A DNA stretch of 35,400 bases from an uncultured Maricaulis sp. (GTDB lineage Bacteria; Pseudomonadota; Alphaproteobacteria; Caulobacterales; Maricaulaceae). The position numbers and the translations under genes were made by a program. Of this stretch, positions 22,957-31,425 are shown in pieces. The notes beneath the pieces are model-generated. The model was not told where the DNA came from, did not search any database, and saw only the letters and a list, made by a program, of their open reading frames with translations. Positions within the stretch are counted from its first letter, which is position 1. Every line of letters starts with the position of its first letter. The stretch lies in assembly GCF_905480005.1 (NCBI RefSeq), contig NZ_CAJQOO010000187.1:1-35400 (forward strand), given 5' to 3'.

Positions 22957-23928
22957 TCAGCCTACGGCGCGGATGGCCTGATCAGACGGCGACTGGCCGT
23001 CATCGAGCTCGACACGATTGCGGCCTGCAGCCTTGGCGCGATACAGCGCTGAATCCGCGGCCTGCAGCAGCAGGTCCGGCGCGGCAATGAGATCCCCATT
23101 CCCGAGGCTGGCGACGCCCAGGGTGGCCGAAACCGCAATGCCTTTGTCGCTGTCGGTCTTGATGGCCATGGCCTCAACAGCCGCACGGATCCGCTCTCCG
23201 GCCAGCGATGCCGAATGCAGGCCCGCGCCCGGGAGGACGACACAGAACTCCTCGCCGCCCAGCCGCCCCAGCATGTCGCCGCTGCGCAGACAGGCCTGGA
23301 TCGCAATCACCGTATCGATCAGCACGGCATCGCCCGCGGCGTGACCGTGCGTGTCATTGATGGTCTTGAAGTGATCGAGATCGACCATGACAACCGAAAG
23401 CGGTGTGTCATCCCGGGTCGCATTCTGGGCCTTCATCTCGAGATATTGCATGAAGGCGCGACGATTGGCGGTTCCGGTCAGCGCGTCGGTCTCCGCAAGG
23501 CTGCGGAATTGTTTCTGCATGCGAACCAGGCGACTGGCGGCCCGCAGGCGAGCCCGCAATTCGGTCATGTTGACCGGCTTCCGGATGAAGTCGTCAGCGC
23601 CCGCATCGAGCGATTCCTCGACCCGCCGGTCCTCACCGGACGCGGTGACGACGATCGTGTAGACGGACTCGGTCTCGGCATTCGATTTGAGCGACCAGCA
23701 GGCTTCCAGGCCCGACACCGATCCGACCTCGATACCGGTGAGGAAAATGTCGACCGGCATCAATGTCAGGACTTTGAGCGCCTCTTCGGCCGACGAGGCT
23801 GTCTGGACGGAATAACCTGCCTGGCTTACCGCTTCGGACAGGATGCGCAGCTGCACACTGCTATGCTCGCAGATAAGAACCGAAATCGCCTCAGGCGGCA
23901 TGTCGCTTTGAAAGTCTGCCGACGTCAT
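22957..23928 (-). CDS. Diguanylate cyclase with degenerate receiver domain (REC-GGDEF)
   Basis: Residues 15-130 form a receiver domain, but the phospho-acceptor Asp is replaced by Gly65 (FLTGIEVGS) and the acidic pocket reads Glu21-His22 instead of Asp-Asp. The Ser/Thr (VVTAS) and Lys117 (FIRKPVN) remain. Residues 140-305 form a GGDEF domain with DLDHFKTINDTHGHAAGD, an intact GGEEF signature (224-228) and an RSGD inhibitory site (215-218) five residues before it. It should make cyclic di-GMP from two GTP with product inhibition. Activation by ordinary phosphorylation is unlikely; dimerisation or protein binding may replace it (inference). It converges with the TPR gene with no gap. Confidence 0.92.
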   Translation of the reverse strand: MTSADFQSDMPPEAISVLICEHSSVQLRILSEAVSQAGYSVQTASSAEEALKVLTLMPVDIFLTGIEVGSVSGLEACWSLKSNAETESVYTIVVTASGEDRRVEESLDAGADDFIRKPVNMTELRARLRAASRLVRMQKQFRSLAETDALTGTANRRAFMQYLEMKAQNATRDDTPLSVVMVDLDHFKTINDTHGHAAGDAVLIDTVIAIQACLRSGDMLGRLGGEEFCVVLPGAGLHSASLAGERIRAAVEAMAIKTDSDKGIAVSATLGVASLGNGDLIAAPDLLLQAADSALYRAKAAGRNRVELDDGQSPSDQAIRAVG

Positions 23929-24054
23929 GCTGCGCCGCCCTTGTTCAAACCGGTCATGACTCTTGCCCCCCCGAACATTCTGTCATCGTCGTGCTTCAGG
24001 ATGTCAGGCTAGCGCCTCAAAAGACAATATCCCCTCAATGGGCGACCGGATTTC

Positions 24055-25173
24055 TTATTCGGACAGGGCCAGGACACGGCGCCATTCGGCGCCGACACCC
24101 TCATCCGCCTCGACTTCCAGCGCCGCACCCGCGGCGGCTTCAGCCCGCCCCCTGTCAAGCCGGGCAAGCGCCCACACGGCCATCGCCCGCACCGCAGGCG
24201 CCTCGTCCGTCAGCCCGTCCTCGACCCGGGGGATCAGCTGCGCATCGCCGGAATTTCCGATCGCGATCATGACATTGCGGACAAAGCGGTCGCGCCCGAT
24301 CCGCTTGACCGGCGAGGCGGTGAAGACCTGGCGGAAGGCGGCATCATCGAGCGCCGCCAGCTCTGCCAGGAGCGGCCCCTTGAGCTCCGGGCGGGGATGG
24401 AAGGCCATCTCGGCGCTGGTCTGCGCAAACTTGTTCCACGGGCAGACCGCGAGGCAGTCATCGCAGCCATAGATACGATTGCCCATGGCGGCACGGAATT
24501 CGAGCGGGATAACGCCCTTGTGCTCGATGGTCAGATAGGAAATGCACCGCCGCGCATCGAGCCGATAGGGCTCTGGAAAAGCGTCGGTCGGGCAGATGTC
24601 GAGACAGGCCCGGCACGACCCGCACGTATCGCGCTCTGGCGGATCCGGCTCCAGCTCGGCCGCGGTCAGCATCACGCCGAGAAACAGCCAGGAGCCGAAA
24701 TCCCGTGAGACCAGATTTGTGTGTTTACCCTGCCAGCCCATACCCGCTTTTTCCGCCAGCGGCTTTTCCATCAGGGGGGCGGTGTCGACGAAGACCTTGA
24801 CCTGCTGACCGGTTTTCTCCGCGAAAGCGCGGGCGAGGTGTTTCAGGCGTTTCTTGAGCAGGTCGTGATAATCGGCGTTTTGCGCATAGACGCTAACCAC
24901 ACCTTCCGAGCGTCGTTCCAGAAGCGGCAGCGGATCCTGCTCCGGCCCGTAATTCAGCCCGACCACCACGGCCGACTTCGCATCCGGCCACATCGCCGTG
25001 GGATGCTGACGCCGCGCCAGCGTCTCCGCCATCCACCCCATCGAGCCGTGATGACCATCGGCGACAAACTCGGCGAGACGCTCACCCGCCTCCCAGGCCT
25101 CATCGGCCCGGCAGATGCGGACCGCGGAGAAGCCGAGTTCGAGGGCGAGGGATTTGACGGAGTCGGGGCCCAT
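24055..25173 (-). CDS. queG: Epoxyqueuosine reductase
   Basis: The 372-residue protein matches QueG: an N-terminal cobalamin-binding part (SVYAQNADYHDLLKKRLKHL, VDTAPLMEKPLAEKAGMGWQ, GKHTNLVS), two 4Fe-4S motifs (CGSCRACLDICP and CDDCLAVCPWN), and a C-terminal HEAT-like segment (VRNVMIAIGNSGD). It reduces epoxyqueuosine to queuosine in tRNA with GUN anticodons, the last pathway step. It lies 9 bases after the glutathione S-transferase gene and probably belongs to a GST/CDF operon. All cluster cysteines are present and the length is normal. Confidence 0.95.
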   Translation of the reverse strand: MGPDSVKSLALELGFSAVRICRADEAWEAGERLAEFVADGHHGSMGWMAETLARRQHPTAMWPDAKSAVVVGLNYGPEQDPLPLLERRSEGVVSVYAQNADYHDLLKKRLKHLARAFAEKTGQQVKVFVDTAPLMEKPLAEKAGMGWQGKHTNLVSRDFGSWLFLGVMLTAAELEPDPPERDTCGSCRACLDICPTDAFPEPYRLDARRCISYLTIEHKGVIPLEFRAAMGNRIYGCDDCLAVCPWNKFAQTSAEMAFHPRPELKGPLLAELAALDDAAFRQVFTASPVKRIGRDRFVRNVMIAIGNSGDAQLIPRVEDGLTDEAPAVRAMAVWALARLDRGRAEAAAGAALEVEADEGVGAEWRRVLALSE

Positions 25174-25182
25174 TCGCCGTGC

Positions 25183-25860
25183 CTAAAAATCCAGATCCGC
25201 ATAATGCGCCGCCGCCGGCACGCCCGGCAGCTTGTCCGCCAGCAGGCTCCGGAAGGCCGGGCGGCATTTGACGCGGGAATACCATTGCTTGACGGGCTCG
25301 AACTCGTCCCAGGGCACATCGCCGAGATAGTCCGCGCAGGACAGGTGCGCCGCCGCCGCGATGTCGGCGAGGGTGTAGCGCGGGCCGGCCAGACCGTCAC
25401 GCGCCTCCAGAAGCCAGGCCATATGGTCGAGATGCCAGCGCAAATGCTCCCGGCCGGCGCGCAAGGCGGCCGGGTCCGGGGCGCCGAGACCCTGCGCCTT
25501 TTTCTCCAGCTTTTCATGCAGGAGATAGGCATTCACCTCGCCATCATATTTGCGATCAAACCAGTCAACGAGACGGCGCGCCTCGGCGCGTTCTGCCGGA
25601 CCGCCCGGCAAAAGACAGGGGCTGGGCGTGGTTTCCTCGAGATATTCCAGGATGGCCCGGCTCTCGACGATGACACGCCGACCGCCACCGCTTTCATCGA
25701 CCAGGACCGGCGTGGTGCCGGCGGGATTGAGCGACAGAAGATCGTCCGGACGCTCCCAGGGCACTTCCAGCTGCAGGTCATGACGCAAGGATTTCTCCTC
25801 GAGCACGAGGCGAACCTGTCGGGAAAACGGGTCGAGGGGCCAGAAGTGGAGCGTACGCAT
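25183..25860 (-). CDS. Glutathione S-transferase family protein
   Basis: The 225-residue protein has an N-terminal thioredoxin-like domain (MRTLHFWPLDPFSRQVRLVL; cis-Pro in LNPAGTTPVLVD; glutathione-binding VESRAILEYLEE) and an all-helical C-terminal domain with YTLADIAAAAHLSCADYLGD. It would conjugate or reduce substrates with glutathione. The catalytic Ser/Tyr is not clearly placed; PFSR is the likely active-site region. It ends 9 bases before queG and starts 31 bases after the CDF transporter gene, so all three are probably one operon. The substrate is unknown. Confidence 0.9.
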   Translation of the reverse strand: MRTLHFWPLDPFSRQVRLVLEEKSLRHDLQLEVPWERPDDLLSLNPAGTTPVLVDESGGGRRVIVESRAILEYLEETTPSPCLLPGGPAERAEARRLVDWFDRKYDGEVNAYLLHEKLEKKAQGLGAPDPAALRAGREHLRWHLDHMAWLLEARDGLAGPRYTLADIAAAAHLSCADYLGDVPWDEFEPVKQWYSRVKCRPAFRSLLADKLPGVPAAAHYADLDF

Positions 25861-25891
25861 GGTGTCAGGCTAACCCGCTTCAACCGGAAGT

Positions 25892-26863
25892 CTAAGCGTC
25901 CTTGGACGTGCTTTCTGCATTGAAAAATTCAGCGCCGTGCGGCTCGGCCTCTCCATGCGGGTCGGGATGGATGAGAATGTCGGCGGCCGGGTAGGCATCC
26001 ATCAGGCGCCGCTCGCAGTCGACGAGAATGCCATGCGCCTCGCTGAGCGTGAGATCGGGGTCCAGCGCGAGGTGAAACTGGATATGGATGAGCGGGCCGG
26101 ACGCGCGCGTGCGCAGCTCATGGATATCGATGATGCGCGGGTCATCACCGGCCAGCCTGCGGATATGCTCGCGCGCCTCGTCCGGCAATTCGCGATCCAT
26201 GAGCTGGTCACCGGCGCCGCGCGCCACGCCCCAGGCCGTCCAGAACAGCCAGAGCGAGACCGCCAGCGCCGCAACCGCGTCCAGCCAGAGCAGTCCGCCC
26301 ACGGTCGCGCCGACAATGCCCACGATAACAACCGCATTGGCGCCGAGGTCCGAGAAATAATGGGCCCGGTCACCTTCCACCGCTACCGACCCGGTCTCCT
26401 TTACCGCCCGTGTCTGTACGACCAGCAGGCCCAGCGTCATCACGATGGAGAGGCCCATTACGGCGATGGCCCAGCCACTGGCGCGCACTTCCACCGGATT
26501 GAACAGATGCTCGACGCCCTCTCGCAGGAGAAGGACAGCCGACATGGCGACGAAAATGGCCTGCATGATGCCGGCAAAGGCTTCTGCCTTGCCATGCCCG
26601 AAACGGTGCTCCGCATCAGCGGGCTCGGCGGCGTAGCGAACGGACAGATAGACGGTCAGCGAAGCCGTCAGGTCGAGCAGGCTGTCTGCCATGGACGCCA
26701 GCAGGGCGACCGAACCGGACATCCACCACACCACGGCCTTGGTCAGGGTCAGAATGAGGGCCACCGCGACAGAGGCGGCTGTGGCCTGACCGGTATGGCT
26801 GAGCGCTTCTTTCGGGCTCAGCCGCCCGGGCCCTTGCGGGCTGCCAGCGAAATCATGGGGCAT
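25892..26863 (-). CDS. Cation diffusion facilitator (FieF-like metal exporter)
   Basis: The 323-residue protein has six hydrophobic segments with intramembrane metal-site residues: SMADSLLDLTASL (DxxxD in helix 2) and HYFSDLGANAVVI (HxxxD in helix 5). The loop motif HRFGHGKAEAFAG is typical of FieF/YiiP. A cytoplasmic C-terminal metal domain follows (DIHELRTRASGPLIHIQFHL, then ILIHPDPHGEAEPHG). It exchanges Zn(II) or Fe(II) for protons. Start ATG 26861-26863 has AAGGA seven bases upstream; GTG 26881 is an alternative. It heads a probable operon with the GST and queG and is divergent from uppP. Confidence 0.92.
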   Translation of the reverse strand: MPHDFAGSPQGPGRLSPKEALSHTGQATAASVAVALILTLTKAVVWWMSGSVALLASMADSLLDLTASLTVYLSVRYAAEPADAEHRFGHGKAEAFAGIMQAIFVAMSAVLLLREGVEHLFNPVEVRASGWAIAVMGLSIVMTLGLLVVQTRAVKETGSVAVEGDRAHYFSDLGANAVVIVGIVGATVGGLLWLDAVAALAVSLWLFWTAWGVARGAGDQLMDRELPDEAREHIRRLAGDDPRIIDIHELRTRASGPLIHIQFHLALDPDLTLSEAHGILVDCERRLMDAYPAADILIHPDPHGEAEPHGAEFFNAESTSKDA

Positions 26864-27013
26864 GGATCCGTCCTTCTGCACCGGTTTTGGGCCGCTGCGG
26901 CTTTGCCGTCAATCGGGCCGACCCTGCCGGGCAGGCTGCGGACGGGGCAAGGCGCTGGCCAAGCCCCGCCGTTTGATCAAATATCCCTTCTCACCCTCCA
27001 GCAGGCCGGTTTC

Positions 27014-27820
27014 ATGAGCTTGATCTATCTCATTCTTCTCGCGCTCGTGCAGGGCATTACCGAATTTCTGCCGATCTCCTCGTCGGCCCACCTCATCCTC
27101 GCACCCGAAGTCACAGGCCAGGCTGATCAGGGACCGCTGATCGATGTCATGGCGCACGCCGGTTCACTGCTGGCCGTCCTGATCTATTTCCGCCGCGATA
27201 TCGGCGCCGTTGCCATCGGCAAGCTGGCCCTTCTCCAGGGCCGGATGACACCCGGTGGCCGGATTGCGCTGCTCGTCGGTGCCTCGATGCCGCCGATCTT
27301 CATCGTCGCCGGCGGTCTTGTCGCATTCGATCTCGTCGACACGCTGCGTTCGCCGCTGGTGATCGCGATCGCGACCCTGGTTTTCGCCTTGCCGCTCTGG
27401 CTCGCCGACCGCTATGGCCGCCAGGTCGACACATTGGAGACGATGAGTTTTCGCCAGGCCGCCCTGATCGGCCTTGCCCAGCTCTTTGCGCTCATCCCCG
27501 GTGCCTCGCGCTCGGGCGTCACCATGACCGCCGCGCGCGGGCTGGGACTGACCCGCCAGGAGAGCGCCCGCTTCTCCATGCTGATGGCCATTCCCGTCAT
27601 TGCCGCATTTGGGCTGATCTCCCTGATCGAGCTGGCCCGCACCGACGGCGCTGCTGCCGGGGCCAACCTGGCCAACGGTCTCATCGTGGCCGGCCTGTCC
27701 ACGATAACGGCGTGGGCCGCGATCGCCGTCCTGATGAAACTGGTCGACCGGATCGGCTTCCTGCCCTTCGCCCTCTATCGGGTTGCACTGGGTCTCGCAC
27801 TCCTCGCCTTCTTTATTTAG
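27014..27820 (+). CDS. uppP: Undecaprenyl-diphosphatase
   Basis: The 268-residue membrane protein carries both UppP signatures: QGITEFLPISSSAHLIL near the N-terminus (with the catalytic Glu) and LIPGASRSGVTMTAARG in the second half (Ser and Arg of the active site). It recycles undecaprenyl pyrophosphate to the carrier lipid needed for peptidoglycan and O-antigen synthesis and confers bacitracin tolerance. The start at ATG 27014 matches the family N-terminus MSLIYLILLALVQG; the long open frame before it is a shadow of the divergent CDF gene. Length is normal. Confidence 0.96.
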   Translation: MSLIYLILLALVQGITEFLPISSSAHLILAPEVTGQADQGPLIDVMAHAGSLLAVLIYFRRDIGAVAIGKLALLQGRMTPGGRIALLVGASMPPIFIVAGGLVAFDLVDTLRSPLVIAIATLVFALPLWLADRYGRQVDTLETMSFRQAALIGLAQLFALIPGASRSGVTMTAARGLGLTRQESARFSMLMAIPVIAAFGLISLIELARTDGAAAGANLANGLIVAGLSTITAWAAIAVLMKLVDRIGFLPFALYRVALGLALLAFFI

Positions 27821-27863
27821 CGGTTTGACGAAATTCCTTGCCCTGGCCGGGCACGCATGATTG

Positions 27864-27881
27864 ATTAGGGATAAACCTAAT
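27864..27881. promoter_or_regulatory. Palindromic operator candidate upstream of the CPBP gene
   Basis: ATTAGG, six bases, CCTAAT form a perfect 6-bp dyad 14 bases before the CPBP gene start, in an AT-rich island within GC-rich DNA. It has the size of an HTH-dimer operator. No cognate regulator is adjacent. Confidence 0.4.
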
Positions 27882-27895
27882 TAAGAGAGATCGCC

Positions 27896-28783
27896 ATGCG
27901 CGCCCTGTCCGTCTTCCTCCTCATCGCCTTCGGTTTCAGCTGGGCAATCGCCTATCTCATCCATGTCACCGGCGGGCTGGGCGCCCAAGGACCGCTGGGA
28001 AGTCTGGGCCTTTTGTCCCTGATGATGATGGGGCCCGCCCTCGCGGGCCTGGTCTGCATCTTCATCTTCGACGAGGGCAGGCGATTGGCGGCGATTGGCT
28101 TGGCCGGTTTCGGCCTCGGCCGCATCGCAGTGTGGACCCTGGTCGGCTGGCTGTTGCCGATCCTGATCTGCGCCCTCGCCATCGGCGCCACACTCGCCCT
28201 GTCCGGACAGGCACCGGGCGACCCGACAGCCGTCATCGCCGCCCAGATCGCCGCCAGTGGCGAGGACATACCGATGGATGCCCGCACCTTGCTGATGATC
28301 CAGCTCGCGGTCGGACTGCCTGTTGGCATCCTTTTCAACACCGTCTTCCTGATGATCAGCGAAGAGCTTGGCTGGCGGGGCTGGTTGCAGCCGCGCCTGT
28401 CCGGTCTGGGCTTCTGGCCGATGTGCGGGGTGGTCGGCGTATTGTGGGGTATCTGGCACGCCCCCATTATCCTGATGGGATATAATTATCCGGGCCTGGG
28501 CTGGACCGGGGTGGCCGTCATGACGCTCTTCACCACGCTGTGGACGCCCTATCACGCCTATCTGCGAGAACGCGGCGGCCTGGTTGCCGCGGCCGGACTG
28601 CACGGCTCCCTGAACGCGGTTGCCGGGGTCTCGCTGCTATTCCTGTCGACGCCACAATGGCCGTGGAACGGGCCCCTGGGCGTCGGCGGTCTACTGGTTC
28701 TGGCCGCCGGACTGCCCGTCCTCGCCTGGCAACGCCAAGGCCAGAAAAAACGGGCCGCGTCAGAACGCGGCCCGCTTGACTAG
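27896..28783 (+). CDS. CPBP family intramembrane metalloprotease (Abi/CAAX-like)
   Basis: The 295-residue multi-pass protein contains the three CPBP motifs: SEELGWRGWL (EExxxR), WGIWHAPI and LHGSLNA, which provide the Glu and His residues of the active site in the membrane. Family members cut prenylated proteins or process peptides; in bacteria the substrate is mostly unknown. The start at ATG 27896 follows AAGAGAG. The last codons include a perfect 10-bp hairpin that acts as the terminator for the convergent gene. The dyad at 27864-27881 may control it. It is not coupled to uppP (75-base gap). Confidence 0.9.
   Translation: MRALSVFLLIAFGFSWAIAYLIHVTGGLGAQGPLGSLGLLSLMMMGPALAGLVCIFIFDEGRRLAAIGLAGFGLGRIAVWTLVGWLLPILICALAIGATLALSGQAPGDPTAVIAAQIAASGEDIPMDARTLLMIQLAVGLPVGILFNTVFLMISEELGWRGWLQPRLSGLGFWPMCGVVGVLWGIWHAPIILMGYNYPGLGWTGVAVMTLFTTLWTPYHAYLRERGGLVAAAGLHGSLNAVAGVSLLFLSTPQWPWNGPLGVGGLLVLAAGLPVLAWQRQGQKKRAASERGPLD
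28745..28774 (-). terminator. Terminator of the NDUFA9-like gene, inside the CPBP coding end
   Basis: Read on the minus strand, CGGGCCGCGT pairs perfectly with ACGCGGCCCG (28751-28774, 4-base loop) and is followed by six T (28745-28750). It lies 29 bases after the minus-strand dehydrogenase stop but within the last codons of the plus-strand CPBP gene. Confidence 0.9.
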
Positions 28784-28803
28784 GTCGAGATGCAATCGCG
28801 GGA

Positions 28804-29769
28804 TCAGGCTTCGCGCTCGTGGAACTGGCCATAGCGGCGATAGCGCTCAAGATAGCTCGGCACGATGGCCTCCACCGTCTCACCGGCGATACCGAGATCC
28901 GCCAAACCCTTGGCGCCGTCGGCAACAACATTGTCAGAGCGCAGCTGGATCAGCTGGTCGCGCGTGATCACCACCGGCATCAGCGGCAGGGCACCGACGA
29001 TTTCGGACACGGTCGCAATCACGCTGCCAATTGCCCAGGGCAGCGGCAGGAGAAAGCGCGGCCGGTCGATCTCGTCGAGAATGAACTTCATCAGCGCTTC
29101 AAACGTGTAGGTGCCCGGTCCGCCGAGCTCATAGGTCTCGCCGCGCGCCTCGCTGCGCTCGAAGGCCGCCAGGACGGCCTTGGCAACATCGCCGGCGAAG
29201 ACCGGCTGGAATTTGGTCTGGCCACCGCCGAAGAGCGGCAGGGCTGGTACGAAGCGGGCCATGGCGCCGAAGCGATTGAAGAAGCCGTCCTCGGTTCCGA
29301 AAATAATGGACGGCCGCAGGATCGTTGCCTCGGGGATCGCGGCGAGGACTGATGCTTCGCCTTCGGCCTTGGAGCGGGCATAGCGCGACTCGCTCTCGGA
29401 CGACGCGCCGATCGCCGAGACCTGGATCATGCGGGAAATGCCCATGCCGGCCGCCGCTTCGGCAATCGTCCTGGCCCCGAGCGCATGCAGGCGGGAGAAG
29501 GTCTGGCGGCCATTCTCATTGAGGACACCCACCAGATTGACCACGCCGGAGGCGCCATCCAGGGCACGCTCGACCGAGCTGGGCACGCGCAGATTGGCCT
29601 GGATCAGCTGAACCTGGCCAACCACACCCATGACACGCAGGTCCTGGGCCAGGTGCGGACGGCGCGAAGCGACGCGGACCCGGTAGCCGGCCTTGGCCAG
29701 CGCCCGAACCACGTGACGCCCGACAAAGCCGGACCCGCCGAATACGGTGATGATCTCGTCTCTCAGCAT
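28804..29769 (-). CDS. NAD(P)-binding protein, complex I NDUFA9-like atypical SDR
   Basis: The 321-residue protein starts MLRDEIITVFGGSGFVGRHV, an extended Rossmann motif GGxGFxG. ASRRPH, VNLVGVLNENGRQTF and the SAIGASSESESRYARSKAEG segment (with the Tyr-x3-Lys-like YARSK) follow, all characteristic of the NDUFA9/complex I assembly-type atypical short-chain dehydrogenases. The bacterial role is not certain; quinone-related or structural functions are suggested for relatives. AGGG six bases before ATG 29767-29769 supports the start; the open frame upstream is non-coding. Full length. Confidence 0.9.
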   Translation of the reverse strand: MLRDEIITVFGGSGFVGRHVVRALAKAGYRVRVASRRPHLAQDLRVMGVVGQVQLIQANLRVPSSVERALDGASGVVNLVGVLNENGRQTFSRLHALGARTIAEAAAGMGISRMIQVSAIGASSESESRYARSKAEGEASVLAAIPEATILRPSIIFGTEDGFFNRFGAMARFVPALPLFGGGQTKFQPVFAGDVAKAVLAAFERSEARGETYELGGPGTYTFEALMKFILDEIDRPRFLLPLPWAIGSVIATVSEIVGALPLMPVVITRDQLIQLRSDNVVADGAKGLADLGIAGETVEAIVPSYLERYRRYGQFHEREA

Positions 29770-29933
29770 GGATTGCCCTCGCGGAAATAGGGTTTGTCCG
29801 GGATAGACCAAAAAACCGCGCGCCTGTCCATGCGGCAATGCGCTTGGCGCTGAACTGCGGAACACAGCACCGCGTGCACGCAAGCCGTTGACAGCGCCCC
29901 GCCCCGGCTTTAGTTACCGCGCCTCGCACACCT

Positions 29934-30020
<87 letters not shown>

Positions 30021-30111
30021 TTGCTTTCTCCGAAAGCGAGCGAAACCGTCCATAAGTGCTTAAAATTAAACGGAAAACTGAGCCAACTACCTAGCCAGTT
30101 GTCCGATATGG

Positions 30112-30183
30112 TGCGGGTATATCCGTTGGCATGCGGGCATTTTGCGGGTAGATTTGCGGGTATCCCGAACCTGCTGCGGGATA
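30112..30183 (+). repeat. Five direct repeats TGCGGG(T/C)A near the integrase
   Basis: TGCGGGTAT 30112, TGCGGGCAT 30132, TGCGGGTAG 30143, TGCGGGTAT 30155 and TGCGGGATA 30175 share TGCGGG and lie 20, 11, 12 and 20 bases apart, close to whole helical turns. Between a tRNA attachment site and the integrase start, such repeats are expected to be arm-type sites for the integrase or excisionase (inference). Confidence 0.7.
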
Positions 30184-30201
30184 GCCGTGAGAGGCCCGCA
30201 C

Positions 30202-31425
30202 ATGCCGCTTTCCGATCTTCAGGTGCGCCAATTCAATCCGCGCGATAAAGACTACAAGAAAGCCGATGGCGGCGGCCTGTATGTGCAGGTCCAGAAAACC
30301 GGATCCAAGCTCTGGCGGATGCGGTACCGCTTCAACGGCAAAGAGAACATTCTCTCATTCGGCCCGTATCCCGCCATCACGCTCGCAAGGGCGCGCGAAT
30401 TGCGGGCCGAAGCCAAGACCCTCCTTGCCGAGGGGATAGACCCCAGCGCGCACGCCAAGGAGAAGAAGGCGGCGGAGGAAGCCCTTACCGAACACACGTT
30501 CAAGAAGATCGCTGCTGAACTGATGGCCAAGCTCCGAAGGGAGAAGAAGGCCGAAGTCACCCTGAAGAAGAAACAATGGGTGCTGGATATGGCCTATGGT
30601 GACTTTGGCGACCGGCCCATCACCGCAATCAGCGCGGCCGTTATTCTGGCGACACTCCGCAAGGTGGAAGCAAAAGGCAATTTCGAAACCGCCAAGAGAC
30701 TTCGCGCGACCATCGGGCAAGTGTTTCGCTACGCCATCGCAACGGCGCGGGCAGACAATGACCCGACCTATGGGCTGAGGGGCGCATTGATCGCGCCCAA
30801 GGTTTCCCACATGGCGGCGATCACGGACCTCAAGGAATACGGCAAGCTGATCCTCGCGATCTGGGCCTATGGAAGCGGATCGCCATCCACGCGGGCAGCT
30901 CTGAAGCTCATGGCCTTGCTCTACCCGCGCCCCGGTGAATTGCGGCTGGCGCTCTGGGAAGAGTTCGACCTAGAGCGCGCGACCTGGACGATACCCGCCG
31001 CGCGCACGAAAATGCGCCGGGAACACACCAAGCATCTGCCGCAACTGGCAGTGGACATATTGCGGACGCTTCAAGCCGAGACTGGCAGCAACTACCGCGC
31101 CTTCCCGTCATCGCTCGCCCGCGACCGGCCCATCAGCGAGAACACGCTGAATCAGGCACTCCGGCGCATTGGGTTCGACAAGGATCAGCACACATCCCAC
31201 GGCTTCCGGGCCAGCGCGTCGAGCCTTCTCAATGAAAGCGGGCGCTGGAATGCAGATGCGATTGAAGTCGAACTTGGCCATATTGGCGCGGATGAAGTGC
31301 GCCGCGCCTACCACCGGGCACGGTATTGGGATGAACGCGTGAAGATGGCGGACTGGTGGGCCGGCGAGATTGCTGAATTCGTTCCCACGGGGCTTTGCGA
31401 TGAAGAAAAGGAAATCGGACACTAG
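30202..31425 (+). CDS. P4-type tyrosine integrase
   Basis: The 407-residue protein has the N-terminal arm-binding domain (DUF4102 type: LSDLQVRQFNPRDKDYKKAD, GGGLYVQV, RMRYRFNGKENILSFGPYPA). A core-binding domain (about 100-190) and a catalytic domain follow, with YPRPGELRLALWEEF (catalytic Arg), HTKHLPQL, TSHGFRASASSLL (His-x-x-Arg) and LGHIGADEVRRAYHRARYWD with the nucleophilic Tyr in AYHRA. It catalyses insertion into and excision from the tRNA-Leu gene. The start ATG 30202 has GAGAGG upstream. The next gene overlaps its end by 26 bases. All catalytic residues appear present, so it may be active. Confidence 0.95.
   Translation: MPLSDLQVRQFNPRDKDYKKADGGGLYVQVQKTGSKLWRMRYRFNGKENILSFGPYPAITLARARELRAEAKTLLAEGIDPSAHAKEKKAAEEALTEHTFKKIAAELMAKLRREKKAEVTLKKKQWVLDMAYGDFGDRPITAISAAVILATLRKVEAKGNFETAKRLRATIGQVFRYAIATARADNDPTYGLRGALIAPKVSHMAAITDLKEYGKLILAIWAYGSGSPSTRAALKLMALLYPRPGELRLALWEEFDLERATWTIPAARTKMRREHTKHLPQLAVDILRTLQAETGSNYRAFPSSLARDRPISENTLNQALRRIGFDKDQHTSHGFRASASSLLNESGRWNADAIEVELGHIGADEVRRAYHRARYWDERVKMADWWAGEIAEFVPTGLCDEEKEIGH

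Noticed and set aside
25937-27013. Long N-terminal extension of uppP
   Set aside because: It is antisense to the CDF gene; UppP has its family-standard N-terminus at 27014.
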